Assembly (NCBI GenBank): GCA_900114805.1
Contig: FOZN01000002.1
Location: forward strand, 434,001-498,000
Direction of reading: 5' to 3'
From: Agrococcus baldri
GTDB lineage: Bacteria; Actinomycetota; Actinomycetes; Actinomycetales; Microbacteriaceae
Length of the DNA: 64,000 bases
The notes below the pieces were generated by a model. The model was not told the DNA's origin and did no database searches. It saw only the letters and a program-made list of their open reading frames with translations. This document shows positions 17,607 through 25,799 of this stretch, one piece after another; position 1 is the stretch's first letter, and each line of letters begins with the position of its first letter. The position numbers and the translations under genes are program-made.

Positions 17607-18821
17607 TCAGTCCTCGAGGATGCCGTCCGGGTCCTCCACGCGCACCTCGTGGCCGTCCTGCCGCAGCCGCCGCACGCCCTCGCGCAGCATCCGCCGGCCC
17701 ACGCCGTTCGCGGAACTGACCCGGGAGAGGTCGACAACCAGGGGTGCCCCGTCCTCCGGCACCTCCGCCAGCTCTCGGAGCGCAGCCTCCGCCGCCGCGA
17801 AGTGCATGACGCCCTGCAGCTTGACCTCGCGCATCCGGTCGGCGTCATCGTCGGGCTCGACCACGCCGTAGAGCACGTGCGCCGCGACCTCGGGCGCTTG
17901 CATGAGGTGCAGCCCCATGTCCTCCGACAGCCGCTCGCACGCGCGCACGCCGCGCACGCTGTTGCCGAACCCGTCGAGCCTGGGCGAGAACGCGCCGATG
18001 CCGACCTGCCCGGGCAGCGACCCCAGCAGCCCTCCCGAGACGCCGCTCTTCGCCGGGATGCCGACGCTCGTCATCCAGTCGCCCGCGGCGTCGTACATGC
18101 CGCAGGTGGCCATCACGCTCAGCACCTGCGTGCAGACGCGAGCCGAGACGACCTGCTCGCCGGTCACGGGGTTGCGGCCGCCCGAGGCCAGCGTCATCGC
18201 CATCACGGCCAGATCGCGCACGTCGACCAGCAGCGAGCACTGCCGCGTGTAGCCGTCGACGGCGTCGTGCGGCTCGTCCTGCAGCTTGCCGCGCGCTCGC
18301 ACGAGGTAGGCGAGCGCCATGTTGCGGTCGGCGGTCTCGCGCTCGGACGCGCACACGGCCTCGTCGACCTCGAGCTGCCGCCCGGCGAAGGCCGAGAGCC
18401 CCGCGCGCACGCGCTCGGTGCTCTCCTCGGCGGTCGCGCCCTCCGGCCCGACGAGCGCGTGCGTCGTGATGGCGCCGATGTTGATCATCGGGTTGCGCGG
18501 CCGGCCATTGTCCTCGAGCGAGATCTCGTTGAACGGGTCGCCCGATGGCTCGACGCCCACGAAGCGCAGCACCTCGTCGCGCCCGCGATCGGCGAGCGCG
18601 AGCGCATAGGCGAACGGCTTCGAGAGCGACTGGATCGTGAACCGGTGCTCGGCGTCGCCCGAGGCGTACACGGTGCCGTCGATCGTGCACATCGCGAGGC
18701 CGAACAGGTCGGGATCGGCCTCGGCGAGCTCGGGGATGTAGCTGGCGACCTCGCCGTCGTCGCCATCGGCGATGCACGACTCGCGCACCGCATCGAGATA
18801 TTCCGTGACCGGTGAGCGCAT
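17607..18821 (-). CDS. glsA: Glutaminase A with C-terminal STAS domain
   Basis: 404 residues. Residues 1-300 are a serine-dependent glutaminase: the catalytic SLSK (Ser/Lys of the beta-lactamase-like fold), RPRNPMINIGAI, and the GIPAKSGVSGG loop with Lys and Ser. It converts glutamine to glutamate and ammonia. About 100 further residues (DRMREVKLQGVMHFAAAEAALREL and VVDLSRVSSANGVG) form a STAS-like regulatory domain, giving a total well above the usual 310. TACGCT ends six bases before the ATG at 18821, suggesting a leaderless mRNA. Divergent from the DUF998 gene 33 bases away. Confidence 0.9.
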   Translation of the reverse strand: MRSPVTEYLDAVRESCIADGDDGEVASYIPELAEADPDLFGLAMCTIDGTVYASGDAEHRFTIQSLSKPFAYALALADRGRDEVLRFVGVEPSGDPFNEISLEDNGRPRNPMINIGAITTHALVGPEGATAEESTERVRAGLSAFAGRQLEVDEAVCASERETADRNMALAYLVRARGKLQDEPHDAVDGYTRQCSLLVDVRDLAVMAMTLASGGRNPVTGEQVVSARVCTQVLSVMATCGMYDAAGDWMTSVGIPAKSGVSGGLLGSLPGQVGIGAFSPRLDGFGNSVRGVRACERLSEDMGLHLMQAPEVAAHVLYGVVEPDDDADRMREVKLQGVMHFAAAEAALRELAEVPEDGAPLVVDLSRVSSANGVGRRMLREGVRRLRQDGHEVRVEDPDGILED

Positions 18822-18854
18822 GGCCCGAGCGTATGCCAGGTGCGCTGAGCGACC

Positions 18855-20033
18855 GTGGCGGTCAGCACTCCGTCGGCCGTGCATGGTTCGATCGGATGCG
18901 TGGAGGCAGGCAAGCGGGCTCGCCCGGCACCGACAGGGCCGGGCCACGACGCCAGGCGGCGCGAGTCGCACGCGATCGTCGCTGCCTGGGCGTCCTTCGC
19001 CGTCGGCCTGATCTTCGGGCTGGTGGCGCTCGCGGGCGGGCCGCGCCCGATCGCCGGCGATCTGAGCCAGCCGACGGTCATGGTACCTGCCGCCGGCATC
19101 GCCGCGCTCGTCGCCGCCACCGCCTTCGTGCTCAGCACGCTGCTGCACCGACGCGACGAGACGGCGCCGATGCCGCCGTGGCAGCGCACCGTCTCGCACG
19201 TCTCGACCGTCGCCCTCACGCTCGCCTTCGCCGCCGTCACCGCGATGGCCGTGCTCACCGGTGGCGAGATCCTGGCGCTCGGCCTGCGAGGACTCGAGGC
19301 ACCGGCGATCGGCGGCGCGCTGCTGACGGCGATCGCGAGCTCGGCCGGCGGCTGGCTCGCCTTCCAGGCGGGCGTCGAGCTGCGCACGCGCGAGCTCGCG
19401 ACCCTGCTGTTCGCCTATCTGACGATCGGCACGGTGTTCGCGATGATCACCGCGGCCGACCCGCGCTGGTGGGAGCTGCACTTCTCAGAGCTCGGCGCCG
19501 GCAGCGGCGCCTGGGCGTTCAACGGCACCGTCATCGTCGCCGGCCTGCTGGTGGCGACCATCGGCTCCTACATCGGCCGCGACCTGCACCGCTGGCTGGG
19601 CGACGCGAGGCTGCGCAGCATCGGCGCGGTGGTGATCCTGTTCGCGGTCACCGGGCTCGCGCTCGCGGGCGTCGGCCTGTTCCCGCTCCGCGACGGCCCA
19701 CCGGGCGACGGCTCGCTCAGCGGCGCCAGGCTCGCGCACGACATCGCCGCCTTCGGCACCCTCGGGCTCTTCGCGGTGACGGCGGTGGTGGTCACGCTCG
19801 TCATGCCTGGGCCGCCCCGCGCGATGCTGCTCACCACCGTCGGCGCCGGCGTCGCCATGGTCGCCAACCTGCTGCTGTGGCGGCCGGGCGAGGTCTACAG
19901 CACCGCGGGGCTCGAGGCGATCGCGGTCGGCATCATCTTCGTCTGGATGACCACGCTCGTGCGCACCCTGAGCGCCTGCGTGCCCGACGCATCCCGCCCC
20001 TCTGCCAGGCCGACGCTGCTGCCGAGGGCATGA
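18855..20033 (+). CDS. DUF998-family multi-pass membrane protein
   Basis: About 392 residues with 9-11 predicted membrane helices starting near residue 44. The segment SELGAGSGAWAFNGTVIVAGLLVATIG is the DUF998 hallmark (FSxLG and WxFN). Function unknown; relatives are described only as conserved membrane proteins. The start is uncertain: GTG 18855, or in-frame GTGs at 18879 and 18900, none with a convincing ribosome-binding site. The C-terminal tail is basic and Pro-rich. It stands alone between divergent glsA and the small DUF5302 gene. Confidence 0.7.
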   Translation: MAVSTPSAVHGSIGCVEAGKRARPAPTGPGHDARRRESHAIVAAWASFAVGLIFGLVALAGGPRPIAGDLSQPTVMVPAAGIAALVAATAFVLSTLLHRRDETAPMPPWQRTVSHVSTVALTLAFAAVTAMAVLTGGEILALGLRGLEAPAIGGALLTAIASSAGGWLAFQAGVELRTRELATLLFAYLTIGTVFAMITAADPRWWELHFSELGAGSGAWAFNGTVIVAGLLVATIGSYIGRDLHRWLGDARLRSIGAVVILFAVTGLALAGVGLFPLRDGPPGDGSLSGARLAHDIAAFGTLGLFAVTAVVVTLVMPGPPRAMLLTTVGAGVAMVANLLLWRPGEVYSTAGLEAIAVGIIFVWMTTLVRTLSACVPDASRPSARPTLLPRA

Positions 20034-20131
20034 GTCGAGCGGATGCGTCGGCGCGACTCGGTGCATCCGGTCGGTGCCGCGGCCGGCGCCTCCGGGTCGA
20101 CATCCGTCGCGCGAGACGGCACAGTAGAGCC

Positions 20132-20353
20132 ATGACGAGTCACGATGCCGAGCCGGAAGAGGTCGAGACCCCTCCGGACACCCCTGAAGGCAGCGAGACG
20201 CCGGAGGACGCGCAGCGGCGCAAGTTCCGCGAGGCCCTCGAGAAGAAGAAGCAGGGCCACCACGGCCAGGGCATGGCTGACAAGGGCGGCGTGCAGGGCG
20301 CGCACACCGGTCCCGCCGTGCAGAAGCGCGTGCACCGCCGCAAGAGCGGCTGA
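20132..20353 (+). CDS. Small DUF5302 protein
   Basis: 73 residues, hydrophilic: an acidic N-terminus (EPEEVETPPDTPEGSETPED) then a basic half with RKFREALEKKKQGHH and a C-terminal QKRVHRRKSG. This matches the small actinobacterial DUF5302 family, of unknown function and probably mostly disordered; the basic tail could contact nucleic acid. ATG at 20132 in a short clear frame. Its 3' side carries a shared terminator with the convergent MBL hydrolase. Confidence 0.72.
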   Translation: MTSHDAEPEEVETPPDTPEGSETPEDAQRRKFREALEKKKQGHHGQGMADKGGVQGAHTGPAVQKRVHRRKSG

Positions 20354-20381
20354 GCCACCCCGGCAGCCTGCCGACATCACG

Positions 20382-20407
20382 GCGACCCGGCGGATACGTC
20401 GGGTCGC
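20382..20407. terminator. Bidirectional terminator hairpin
   Basis: GCGACCCG (20382-20389) and CGGGTCGC (20400-20407) form a perfect 8-bp stem with a 10-base loop between the convergent DUF5302 and MBL-hydrolase genes. Confidence 0.65.
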
Positions 20408-20423
20408 GCTGTCGTGCGCGCGC

Positions 20424-21158
20424 TCAGTCGGTGGCGGCCAGGTAGGCCAGCTGCGCGGCCATCGACGCCTCGGCGGCGAAGCGGATCGACGCGTCGACCT
20501 CCGGGTAGACGCGGTCGGTGACCTCGGCGACCCGGGCATCGGCCGCCGTCGTGCCCAGCCCCTGCAGCGCCGCGCGCACCTCGCCGAGTCGCTCCTTGCG
20601 GTGCGCCCGGTACTCGCGCGCCGCCTCGGCGATCGACGCGCGCGGCTCGCCGTGGCCGGGCAGCACCTCGAGGTCGCCGAGCGCCTCGAGCTTGTCGAGA
20701 CTCGCGAGGAACGCGCCGACCGAGCCGTCCGGGTGCATGATCACCGTCGAGCCGCGCCCGAGGATGGTGTCGCCGGTCAGCACCGCCCGGCCCGGCACCA
20801 CGATGCACACCGAGTCGGCGGTGTGGCCAGGTGTGGCGACGATCTGCAGCTCGACGTCGTCCACCGGGATCCACTCGCCGTCGGTCAGCGGCTCGCCGCC
20901 GAGGCACTGGTCGGGGTCGAGGCCGCGCAGCTCGGCGCCGACCGAGCGCGCGAGCTCGGCAGCGGCCTCGGTGTGGTCGATGTGGCGGTGCGTGACCAGG
21001 ATCAGGCGCGGCGCCAGCGCCACCAGGCGCTCCATGTGCTCGGGATCGGTCGGGCCCGGGTCCACGACGACCTGACCACCCCCGAGCACGTACGTGTTCG
21101 TGCCGTCGAGGGTCATCGGGCCAGGGTTGGGCGCGAGGATGCGCTCGATGTCGACCAT
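20424..21158 (-). CDS. MBL-fold metallo-hydrolase (LACTB2/glyoxalase II-like)
   Basis: 244 residues. The metal-binding HxHxDH motif is THRHIDHTE (about residue 57), followed by PGHTADSV, LTGDTILG and a C-terminal PGHGEPR; the tail is helical as in LACTB2-type hydrolases. A substrate such as a thioester or RNA cannot be deduced. TAGGGT (21165-21170, minus strand) ends six bases before the ATG, so a leaderless transcript is likely. A small membrane-protein gene ends 9 bases upstream and might be co-transcribed. Confidence 0.82.
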   Translation of the reverse strand: MVDIERILAPNPGPMTLDGTNTYVLGGGQVVVDPGPTDPEHMERLVALAPRLILVTHRHIDHTEAAAELARSVGAELRGLDPDQCLGGEPLTDGEWIPVDDVELQIVATPGHTADSVCIVVPGRAVLTGDTILGRGSTVIMHPDGSVGAFLASLDKLEALGDLEVLPGHGEPRASIAEAAREYRAHRKERLGEVRAALQGLGTTAADARVAEVTDRVYPEVDASIRFAAEASMAAQLAYLAATD

Positions 21159-21167
21159 GCCCCGACC

Positions 21168-21419
21168 CTACGCGCTGCCGCCGCTTCGGCCACGGCCCCG
21201 GCTCCGGCGGATCGCCCAGGCGATGCACGCTCCGCCCAGCACGGCGCACCCGGCGGCGAGCACCAGCAGCGCCACCCAGATGTCGAGCGGCGCCGAGCCC
21301 GGCACGCGGAGGGCGACCGCATTGATCACCGCCGCGACGACGCACAGCAGCGCGAGCGCGAGCACCGCTGCACCGATGATGCGCAGCGGCGACCTCGGTG
21401 AGGCCGGGATGGGGGCCAT
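21168..21419 (-). CDS. Small two-helix membrane protein, unknown function
   Basis: 83 residues from ATG 21419: a short Pro/Ser-rich N-terminus, two hydrophobic helices (about 13-33 and 42-66, IIGAAVLALALLCVVAAV and IWVALLVLAAGCAVLGGA), and a basic Arg/Gly-rich C-terminus. I do not recognise the family. TACGAT lies six bases before the ATG, the same leaderless arrangement as several neighbours, which supports it as a real gene. It is followed after nine bases by the MBL hydrolase. Confidence 0.55.
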   Translation of the reverse strand: MAPIPASPRSPLRIIGAAVLALALLCVVAAVINAVALRVPGSAPLDIWVALLVLAAGCAVLGGACIAWAIRRSRGRGRSGGSA

Positions 21420-21477
21420 GCGGCCATCGTAAGCGCGTCGGACGCCGGATGTCACCGGCCTCTGGTGCCATGGAGGC

Positions 21478-22950
21478 ATGGACCCGCTGATCATCGTCGC
21501 CGCCCTCGCCGCCGTGCTGCTCGCAGGCATCGCCGGCTGCCTGCTGGGTGTGCGCCTCGGCCGGGCCCGCGCCGCAAGCGAGGCGGCGGGCGATCGCGCC
21601 GAGCTGCAGGCAGCGCGCAGCCGGCTCGAGGTCGTCGAGGGCGAGCGGGAGCGCGAGCGCGACATCGCCGAGCGGCGCCACCTGGCCCAGCTCGAGGAGG
21701 TGCGGGCCGATGCCCAGCGCCGCATCGCCGACGAGCGGGCGCGCGGCAAGGAGGCGATCGCCGAGCTGCAGGCAGACGCGCAGCGGCGGGCGGATGAGTT
21801 CGCGAAGCTCTCGTCGGCGGCGCTGGAGCGCAACTCCGCCGTGTTCCTCGAGCAGGCGGAGGAGCGGCTGCGGCGCTCGCAGACGGAGGGCGCGGCAGAG
21901 CTCGCCAAGCGCGAGGCGGCCGTCAAGCAGCTGGTCGAACCGCTGTCGAAGACGCTGGAGGGCGTGCGCGGCGAGGTGACGGCGGCCGAGAAGGCGCGCG
22001 CCGAGGCGAACGCGGCGCTCGCCGAGCAGCTGCAGGCGATGCGCTCCTCCTCCGAGCAGCTGACGCTCGAGACCCGGCAGCTCGTGAACGCCCTGCGCGC
22101 CCCGCAGGTGCGCGGACGGTGGGGCGAGCTGCAGCTGCGCCGCGTCGTGGAGGCGGCGGGCATGCTCGAGCACGTCGACTTCAGCGAGCAGGCGCACCAC
22201 ACCACTGACGACGGCGCCCTGCGCCCCGACATGCTCGTGCACCTGGCCGGCGACAAGCAGATCATCGTCGATGCGAAGGTGGCCTTCAACGGCTATCTCG
22301 AGGCGATGGAGGCGCGCGACGACGCCACCCGCGACAAGCGGCTGGACGCGCACGCGCGGCACCTGCGCGACCACATCGACCAGCTCGGCTCGAAGGCCTA
22401 CTGGGAGGCGGTGCCGGGCACGCCGGAGTTCGTCGTGATGTTCGTGCCCGCCGAGCCGTTCCTGAACGCCGCGCTCGAGCGCGACCCGAGCCTGTTCGAG
22501 CGCGCCTTCGAGCGCAACGTGGTGCTGGCGACGCCGGCGACCCTCGTGGCGCTGCTGCGCACCGTCGGCTACACCTGGCGGCAGGAGCAGCTCGCGGGCG
22601 AGGCCATGCAGGTGCTCGAGGTGGGCCGCGAGCTGCACAAGCGGCTGGGCACCATGGGCGGCCACCTCACGAAGCTCGGCAGCAGCCTCAACCGCACGGT
22701 GGAGGCGTACAACGCCTTCAACGCATCCCTCGACCGCAACGTCGTCACGCAGGCGCGGCGGTTCTCGAGCCTGCAGGGGCTCGAGCCATCGCTCGAGCAC
22801 GCCCCGCCGCTCGAGGTGCTCGCGGTGCCGGCGCAGAAGCCCGACGTCCACGCCGCCGACCCGGACGCCCTTGAGGGCCACGCAGACGCACAGATCCGCG
22901 GACTGGCGGGCGAGGAGACTCGGAATGAGCGCGACTCAGCGATAGCGTGA
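21478..22950 (+). CDS. rmuC: DNA recombination protein RmuC
   Basis: 490 residues. An N-terminal membrane anchor (about 4-25) is followed by a long Ala/Glu/Arg-rich coiled coil (about 30-200) and the RmuC nuclease-like core: VRGRWGELQLRRVVEAAGM, PDMLVHLAGDKQIIVDAKVAFNGYLEA (the D..DxK pattern of PD-(D/E)xK enzymes), and VMFVPAEPFLNAAL. It limits inverted-repeat rearrangements in E. coli. Its stop is followed after four bases by the Nudix gene, so the pair is probably partly co-transcribed. Confidence 0.92.
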   Translation: MDPLIIVAALAAVLLAGIAGCLLGVRLGRARAASEAAGDRAELQAARSRLEVVEGERERERDIAERRHLAQLEEVRADAQRRIADERARGKEAIAELQADAQRRADEFAKLSSAALERNSAVFLEQAEERLRRSQTEGAAELAKREAAVKQLVEPLSKTLEGVRGEVTAAEKARAEANAALAEQLQAMRSSSEQLTLETRQLVNALRAPQVRGRWGELQLRRVVEAAGMLEHVDFSEQAHHTTDDGALRPDMLVHLAGDKQIIVDAKVAFNGYLEAMEARDDATRDKRLDAHARHLRDHIDQLGSKAYWEAVPGTPEFVVMFVPAEPFLNAALERDPSLFERAFERNVVLATPATLVALLRTVGYTWRQEQLAGEAMQVLEVGRELHKRLGTMGGHLTKLGSSLNRTVEAYNAFNASLDRNVVTQARRFSSLQGLEPSLEHAPPLEVLAVPAQKPDVHAADPDALEGHADAQIRGLAGEETRNERDSAIA

Positions 22951-22954
22951 CAGC

Positions 22955-23623
22955 GTGACCGAGATCCGCACCGCCGCGACCCTGGTGCTGCTGCGCGATG
23001 GCGCCGGCGCCATCGAAGTGCTGCTGCTGCAGCGACCCGACCGCGGCCACTTCGCTGGCGGCTGGGTCTTCCCCGGCGGCAAGGTCGAGCCGCTCGACCG
23101 GGTCGAGGAGGACCCGGCCGACGCCGAGCGCAGCGAGGAGCTCACCGCGCGCAACGCGGCCGTGCGCGAGACCGCCGAGGAGACCGGGCTGATCGTCGCG
23201 CCCGAGGCGCTGGTGCCGCTGTCGCAGTGGTCGCCGCCGCAGGAGCTCGCGGTGCAGTTCCACACCTGGTTCTTCATCGCCGAGGCGAGCGAGGGCGAGA
23301 TCGCCATGCAGCCCTCCGAGGTCATCGACCACATGTGGATCCGGCCGGCGGATGCGCTCAAGCGCCACGGCGCCGGTGACCTGCGGCTGTTCCCGCCCAC
23401 CTGGGTGACGCTCGACACCCTGCTGGCCCATCCGACCGTCGACGCGGCGCTGCAGAGCATCGAGCAGCGCGAGCTGCGGCACTACATGACCCGACAGGAC
23501 CCGCAGCGCGGGCTCGCCATGTGGGACGGCGACGAGGCGTACGACGGGGCGCCCGACACCGAGGAAGGGCCGCGGCACCGGCTGCACGTCGGCTCACTGC
23601 CCTGGCGCTTCGAGCACCGCTGA
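22955..23623 (+). CDS. Nudix hydrolase with split Nudix box
   Basis: 222 residues. The start of the Nudix box (FPGGKVE) and its core (RETAEETGL) are separated by about 15 extra residues compared with the standard GX5EX7REUXEEXGU spacing, as in the NUDT7/NUDT19-like subgroup that acts on CoA derivatives. It probably hydrolyses a nucleoside-diphosphate-linked compound. The GTG start at 22955 is preceded by TAGCGT ending six bases upstream, so it may also have its own leaderless transcript. Convergent with the EamA transporter. Confidence 0.82.
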   Translation: MTEIRTAATLVLLRDGAGAIEVLLLQRPDRGHFAGGWVFPGGKVEPLDRVEEDPADAERSEELTARNAAVRETAEETGLIVAPEALVPLSQWSPPQELAVQFHTWFFIAEASEGEIAMQPSEVIDHMWIRPADALKRHGAGDLRLFPPTWVTLDTLLAHPTVDAALQSIEQRELRHYMTRQDPQRGLAMWDGDEAYDGAPDTEEGPRHRLHVGSLPWRFEHR

Positions 23624-23629
23624 GAGGCA

Positions 23630-24571
23630 TCAGCCGGTGGCCAGCAGGGCGCGCCGGCGCCGCGCCGCCGTCTGCCCGATCGTGATGCCCGCCAGCACGA
23701 TCGCGATGCCCAGCCACTGCCAGGGCGTCAGCAGCTCGCCGCCGAGGAGCACCCCCAGCAGCACGCCCGTCACCGGGTTCAGCAGGCCCAGCAGGCCGAC
23801 CTGGCCCGCCGTCAGGTGCCGCAGCGCGCCGAACCAGCACACGAAGGCGAGCGCCGTCGGGATGACCGCGATGTAGGCGTAGCCGAGCACCGCGGTCGGC
23901 GGCATCGCGCTCGGCACGCCCTCCAGGGCGAGCGCGAACGGCACCAGCAGCAGGCCGCCGGCGGTCAGCTGCCAGGACGACGAGGCGATCGAGTCGACCT
24001 GCCCGCTCCAGCGCTTCGCCAGCACCGAGCCGAGGGCGTACATCGCCATGCCCGTCACCGAGGCGGCGACGCCCCAGCCGTCGATCGCGCCGACCGATGC
24101 GGCCATCAGCAGCACGACGCCCAGCAGGCCCATCATCGCCCCCAGCAGCCGCCGCGCCGTCGGCCGCTCGGCGACCAGCCCCCACGCGATCAGCATCATC
24201 GCGATGGGCGAGAGGCTCATGAGCATCGCGGCGATCGAGGTGGGCAGCAGCTTGGCCGCGACGTAGACCAGCACGAAGAAGGCACTGCAGTTGAGCACCC
24301 CGAGCACCGCCGAGCGCCACCACCAGGCGCCACGCGGCAGCTGTCGGCGCACCGCCAGCAGCAGCAGTCCGGCCGGCAGCGCGCGCAGTGCGGCGGAGGT
24401 CAGCGGCTCCTCCGCGGGGATCCAGTGCAGCGTGACGAAGTAGACCGAGCCCCACGAGACGGGCGCGATCGCCCCGAGCAGGATCCAGCGCAGTGCGCCA
24501 GCGGCCGATCCAGGCTCCGACGGCGCGCCGACGACGGCTGGCGCGCGCAATTTCGTTTCCATGGAAACCAT
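23630..24571 (-). CDS. EamA/DMT-family transporter
   Basis: 313 residues from ATG 24571, with ten membrane helices in two EamA repeats (PVSWGSVYFVTLHWIPAEEPLTSAALRALPAG opens the first; LGYAYIAVIPTALAFVCWFGALRHL lies in the second). It is a predicted drug/metabolite exporter. The start is chosen by GAGGA seven bases upstream; an ATG at 24562 is an alternative. It is divergent from a MarR regulator 30 bases away across GTTTCC/GGAAAC repeats, so it is the likely target of that regulator. Confidence 0.85.
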   Translation of the reverse strand: MVSMETKLRAPAVVGAPSEPGSAAGALRWILLGAIAPVSWGSVYFVTLHWIPAEEPLTSAALRALPAGLLLLAVRRQLPRGAWWWRSAVLGVLNCSAFFVLVYVAAKLLPTSIAAMLMSLSPIAMMLIAWGLVAERPTARRLLGAMMGLLGVVLLMAASVGAIDGWGVAASVTGMAMYALGSVLAKRWSGQVDSIASSSWQLTAGGLLLVPFALALEGVPSAMPPTAVLGYAYIAVIPTALAFVCWFGALRHLTAGQVGLLGLLNPVTGVLLGVLLGGELLTPWQWLGIAIVLAGITIGQTAARRRRALLATG

Positions 24572-24595
24572 CTTAGTTTCCTCTTCAACTAGACT
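24555..24595. promoter_or_regulatory. Shared operator/promoter region of eamA and marR
   Basis: Three half-sites alternate: GTTTCC (24555-24560), GGAAAC (24563-24568) and GTTTCC (24576-24581). The first two form the perfect 14-bp palindrome GTTTCCATGGAAAC, which overlaps the eamA start. TAGACT (24590-24595) is the likely -10 of the marR gene, ending six bases before its ATG. Inferred MarR operator. Confidence 0.6.
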
Positions 24596-24601
24596 GCAAG
24601 C

Positions 24602-25114
24602 ATGCATGCCGATCTCGTCGCCACCATCGTCGCCCAGTGGCGCGCCGAGCGGCCCGACCTGGACCCATCCCCCATCGGCATCCTCGGGCGGCTCAGCCGC
24701 GTCTCGAGCTTCGTCACCGCCGATCTCGTCGAGCTCTACCGGCAGTTCGGTCTGACCGAGGGCGAGTTCGACATCCTCGCCACGCTGCGGCGCATCGGCG
24801 CGCCCTTCGCGCTCTCGCCGTCATCGCTGGTCGGCATCACGATGGTGACGAAGGGCGCCATCTCCAAGCGGCTCGACACACTCGAGGCGAAGGGGCTCGT
24901 CACGCGCAGGCCCGACGAGCACGACGGCCGGGGCCGCATCGTGCGACTGACGGATGCGGGGCTCGCTCTGGTCGACGAGGCCGTCGTCGCGCACCTGGAG
25001 AACGAGCGGCGCATCCTGGAGCCGCTGCCCGAGCGCGACCGCATCGAGCTCGAGCGCATCCTCGCCGGCTGGGCGCAGCACTACGAGTCCGCAGCACCGC
25101 ATCAGCTTCCTTAG
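24602..25114 (+). CDS. MarR-family transcriptional regulator (eamA-linked)
   Basis: 170 residues. The winged helix-turn-helix is clear: GLTEGEFDILATLRRIG, LSPSSLVGITMVTKGAISKRLDTLEAKGLVTRRPDEHDGRGRIVRLTDAG. It probably represses the divergent EamA exporter and itself and is released by a small ligand. The ATG at 24602 is leaderless (TAGACT six bases upstream). It is a distant relative, not a close paralogue, of the next MarR gene. Confidence 0.88.
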   Translation: MHADLVATIVAQWRAERPDLDPSPIGILGRLSRVSSFVTADLVELYRQFGLTEGEFDILATLRRIGAPFALSPSSLVGITMVTKGAISKRLDTLEAKGLVTRRPDEHDGRGRIVRLTDAGLALVDEAVVAHLENERRILEPLPERDRIELERILAGWAQHYESAAPHQLP

Positions 25115-25145
25115 ATAGGGCAACTATGAGCCTGTCCGGTAAGAT
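25115..25145 (+). promoter_or_regulatory. Promoter/operator of marR (25152)
   Basis: ATAG-N5-CTAT (25115-25127) contains the word GCAACTAT, which also occurs upstream of the crt-linked paralogue at 34227-34234. TAAGAT (25140-25145) ends six bases before the ATG. Likely autoregulatory site and leaderless promoter. Confidence 0.5.
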
Positions 25146-25151
25146 CGGAGC

Positions 25152-25724
25152 ATGATGCGCGAGCAGGACACCGACGGCCGGGCGATGCTCGACCCGAGGC
25201 GACTGGGCGCATCCGCCCGCCTCGTCGAGCAGCATGGGATGAGCGACGTCGAGGTCGAGGAGGTCATCGACCTGTTCGCTGCCCTGCGCCGCTGGCACCG
25301 TGCCGCCGCGGCGCACAGCGAGGCGAGCAGGCGCTTCATGAAGCTGGGCGAGAACGACATGCGCGCGATCCGCTACGTCATGTCGGTCGGCCGCGAGGGC
25401 GTCGTCGTCACCTCGACCATGATCGCCGCGCACCTGGGCATCTCCGGCCCCTCGGTGACGAAGCTGCTCGACCGCCTCGAGCGCGCCGGCCACATCCGGC
25501 GCGAACCGCATCCCACCGATCGGCGCGCCCTCTCGATCGTCGTGACCGACACCACCCGCACGACGGCGAGCGCGACCGTGGGCAGCGATCACGCGCGCCG
25601 CTTCGCGATCGCCGCATCGATGTCGCACGAGGAACGGCTGGCGGCGACGAAGTTCCTCACCGCGATGGCCGATCTGCCGGTGCTCGATCACGCAGCCGAG
25701 CCCGTGGGCGCCGCGCAGCACTAG
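25152..25724 (+). CDS. MarR-family regulator, paralogue of the crt regulator
   Basis: 190 residues. The core is EASRRFMKLGENDMRAIRYVM, then GPSVTKLLDRLERAGHIRRE and DRRALSIVVTD, giving the recognition helix and wing. It is closely similar over its whole length to the MarR protein at 34260-34814 (about two thirds identical by eye), and the two bracket the carotenoid operon. It converges on tspO, the last gene of that operon (76 bases between stops). Likely leaderless. Its target could be the same operon or the second regulator. Confidence 0.85.
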   Translation: MMREQDTDGRAMLDPRRLGASARLVEQHGMSDVEVEEVIDLFAALRRWHRAAAAHSEASRRFMKLGENDMRAIRYVMSVGREGVVVTSTMIAAHLGISGPSVTKLLDRLERAGHIRREPHPTDRRALSIVVTDTTRTTASATVGSDHARRFAIAASMSHEERLAATKFLTAMADLPVLDHAAEPVGAAQH

Positions 25725-25799
25725 CGGCGCGAGGTCCCGCGCGGCTCAGTGCTGGCGCGACCCCCGCGCCCTCAGTGCTGGGCGCGGTTCCCGGGAGTC

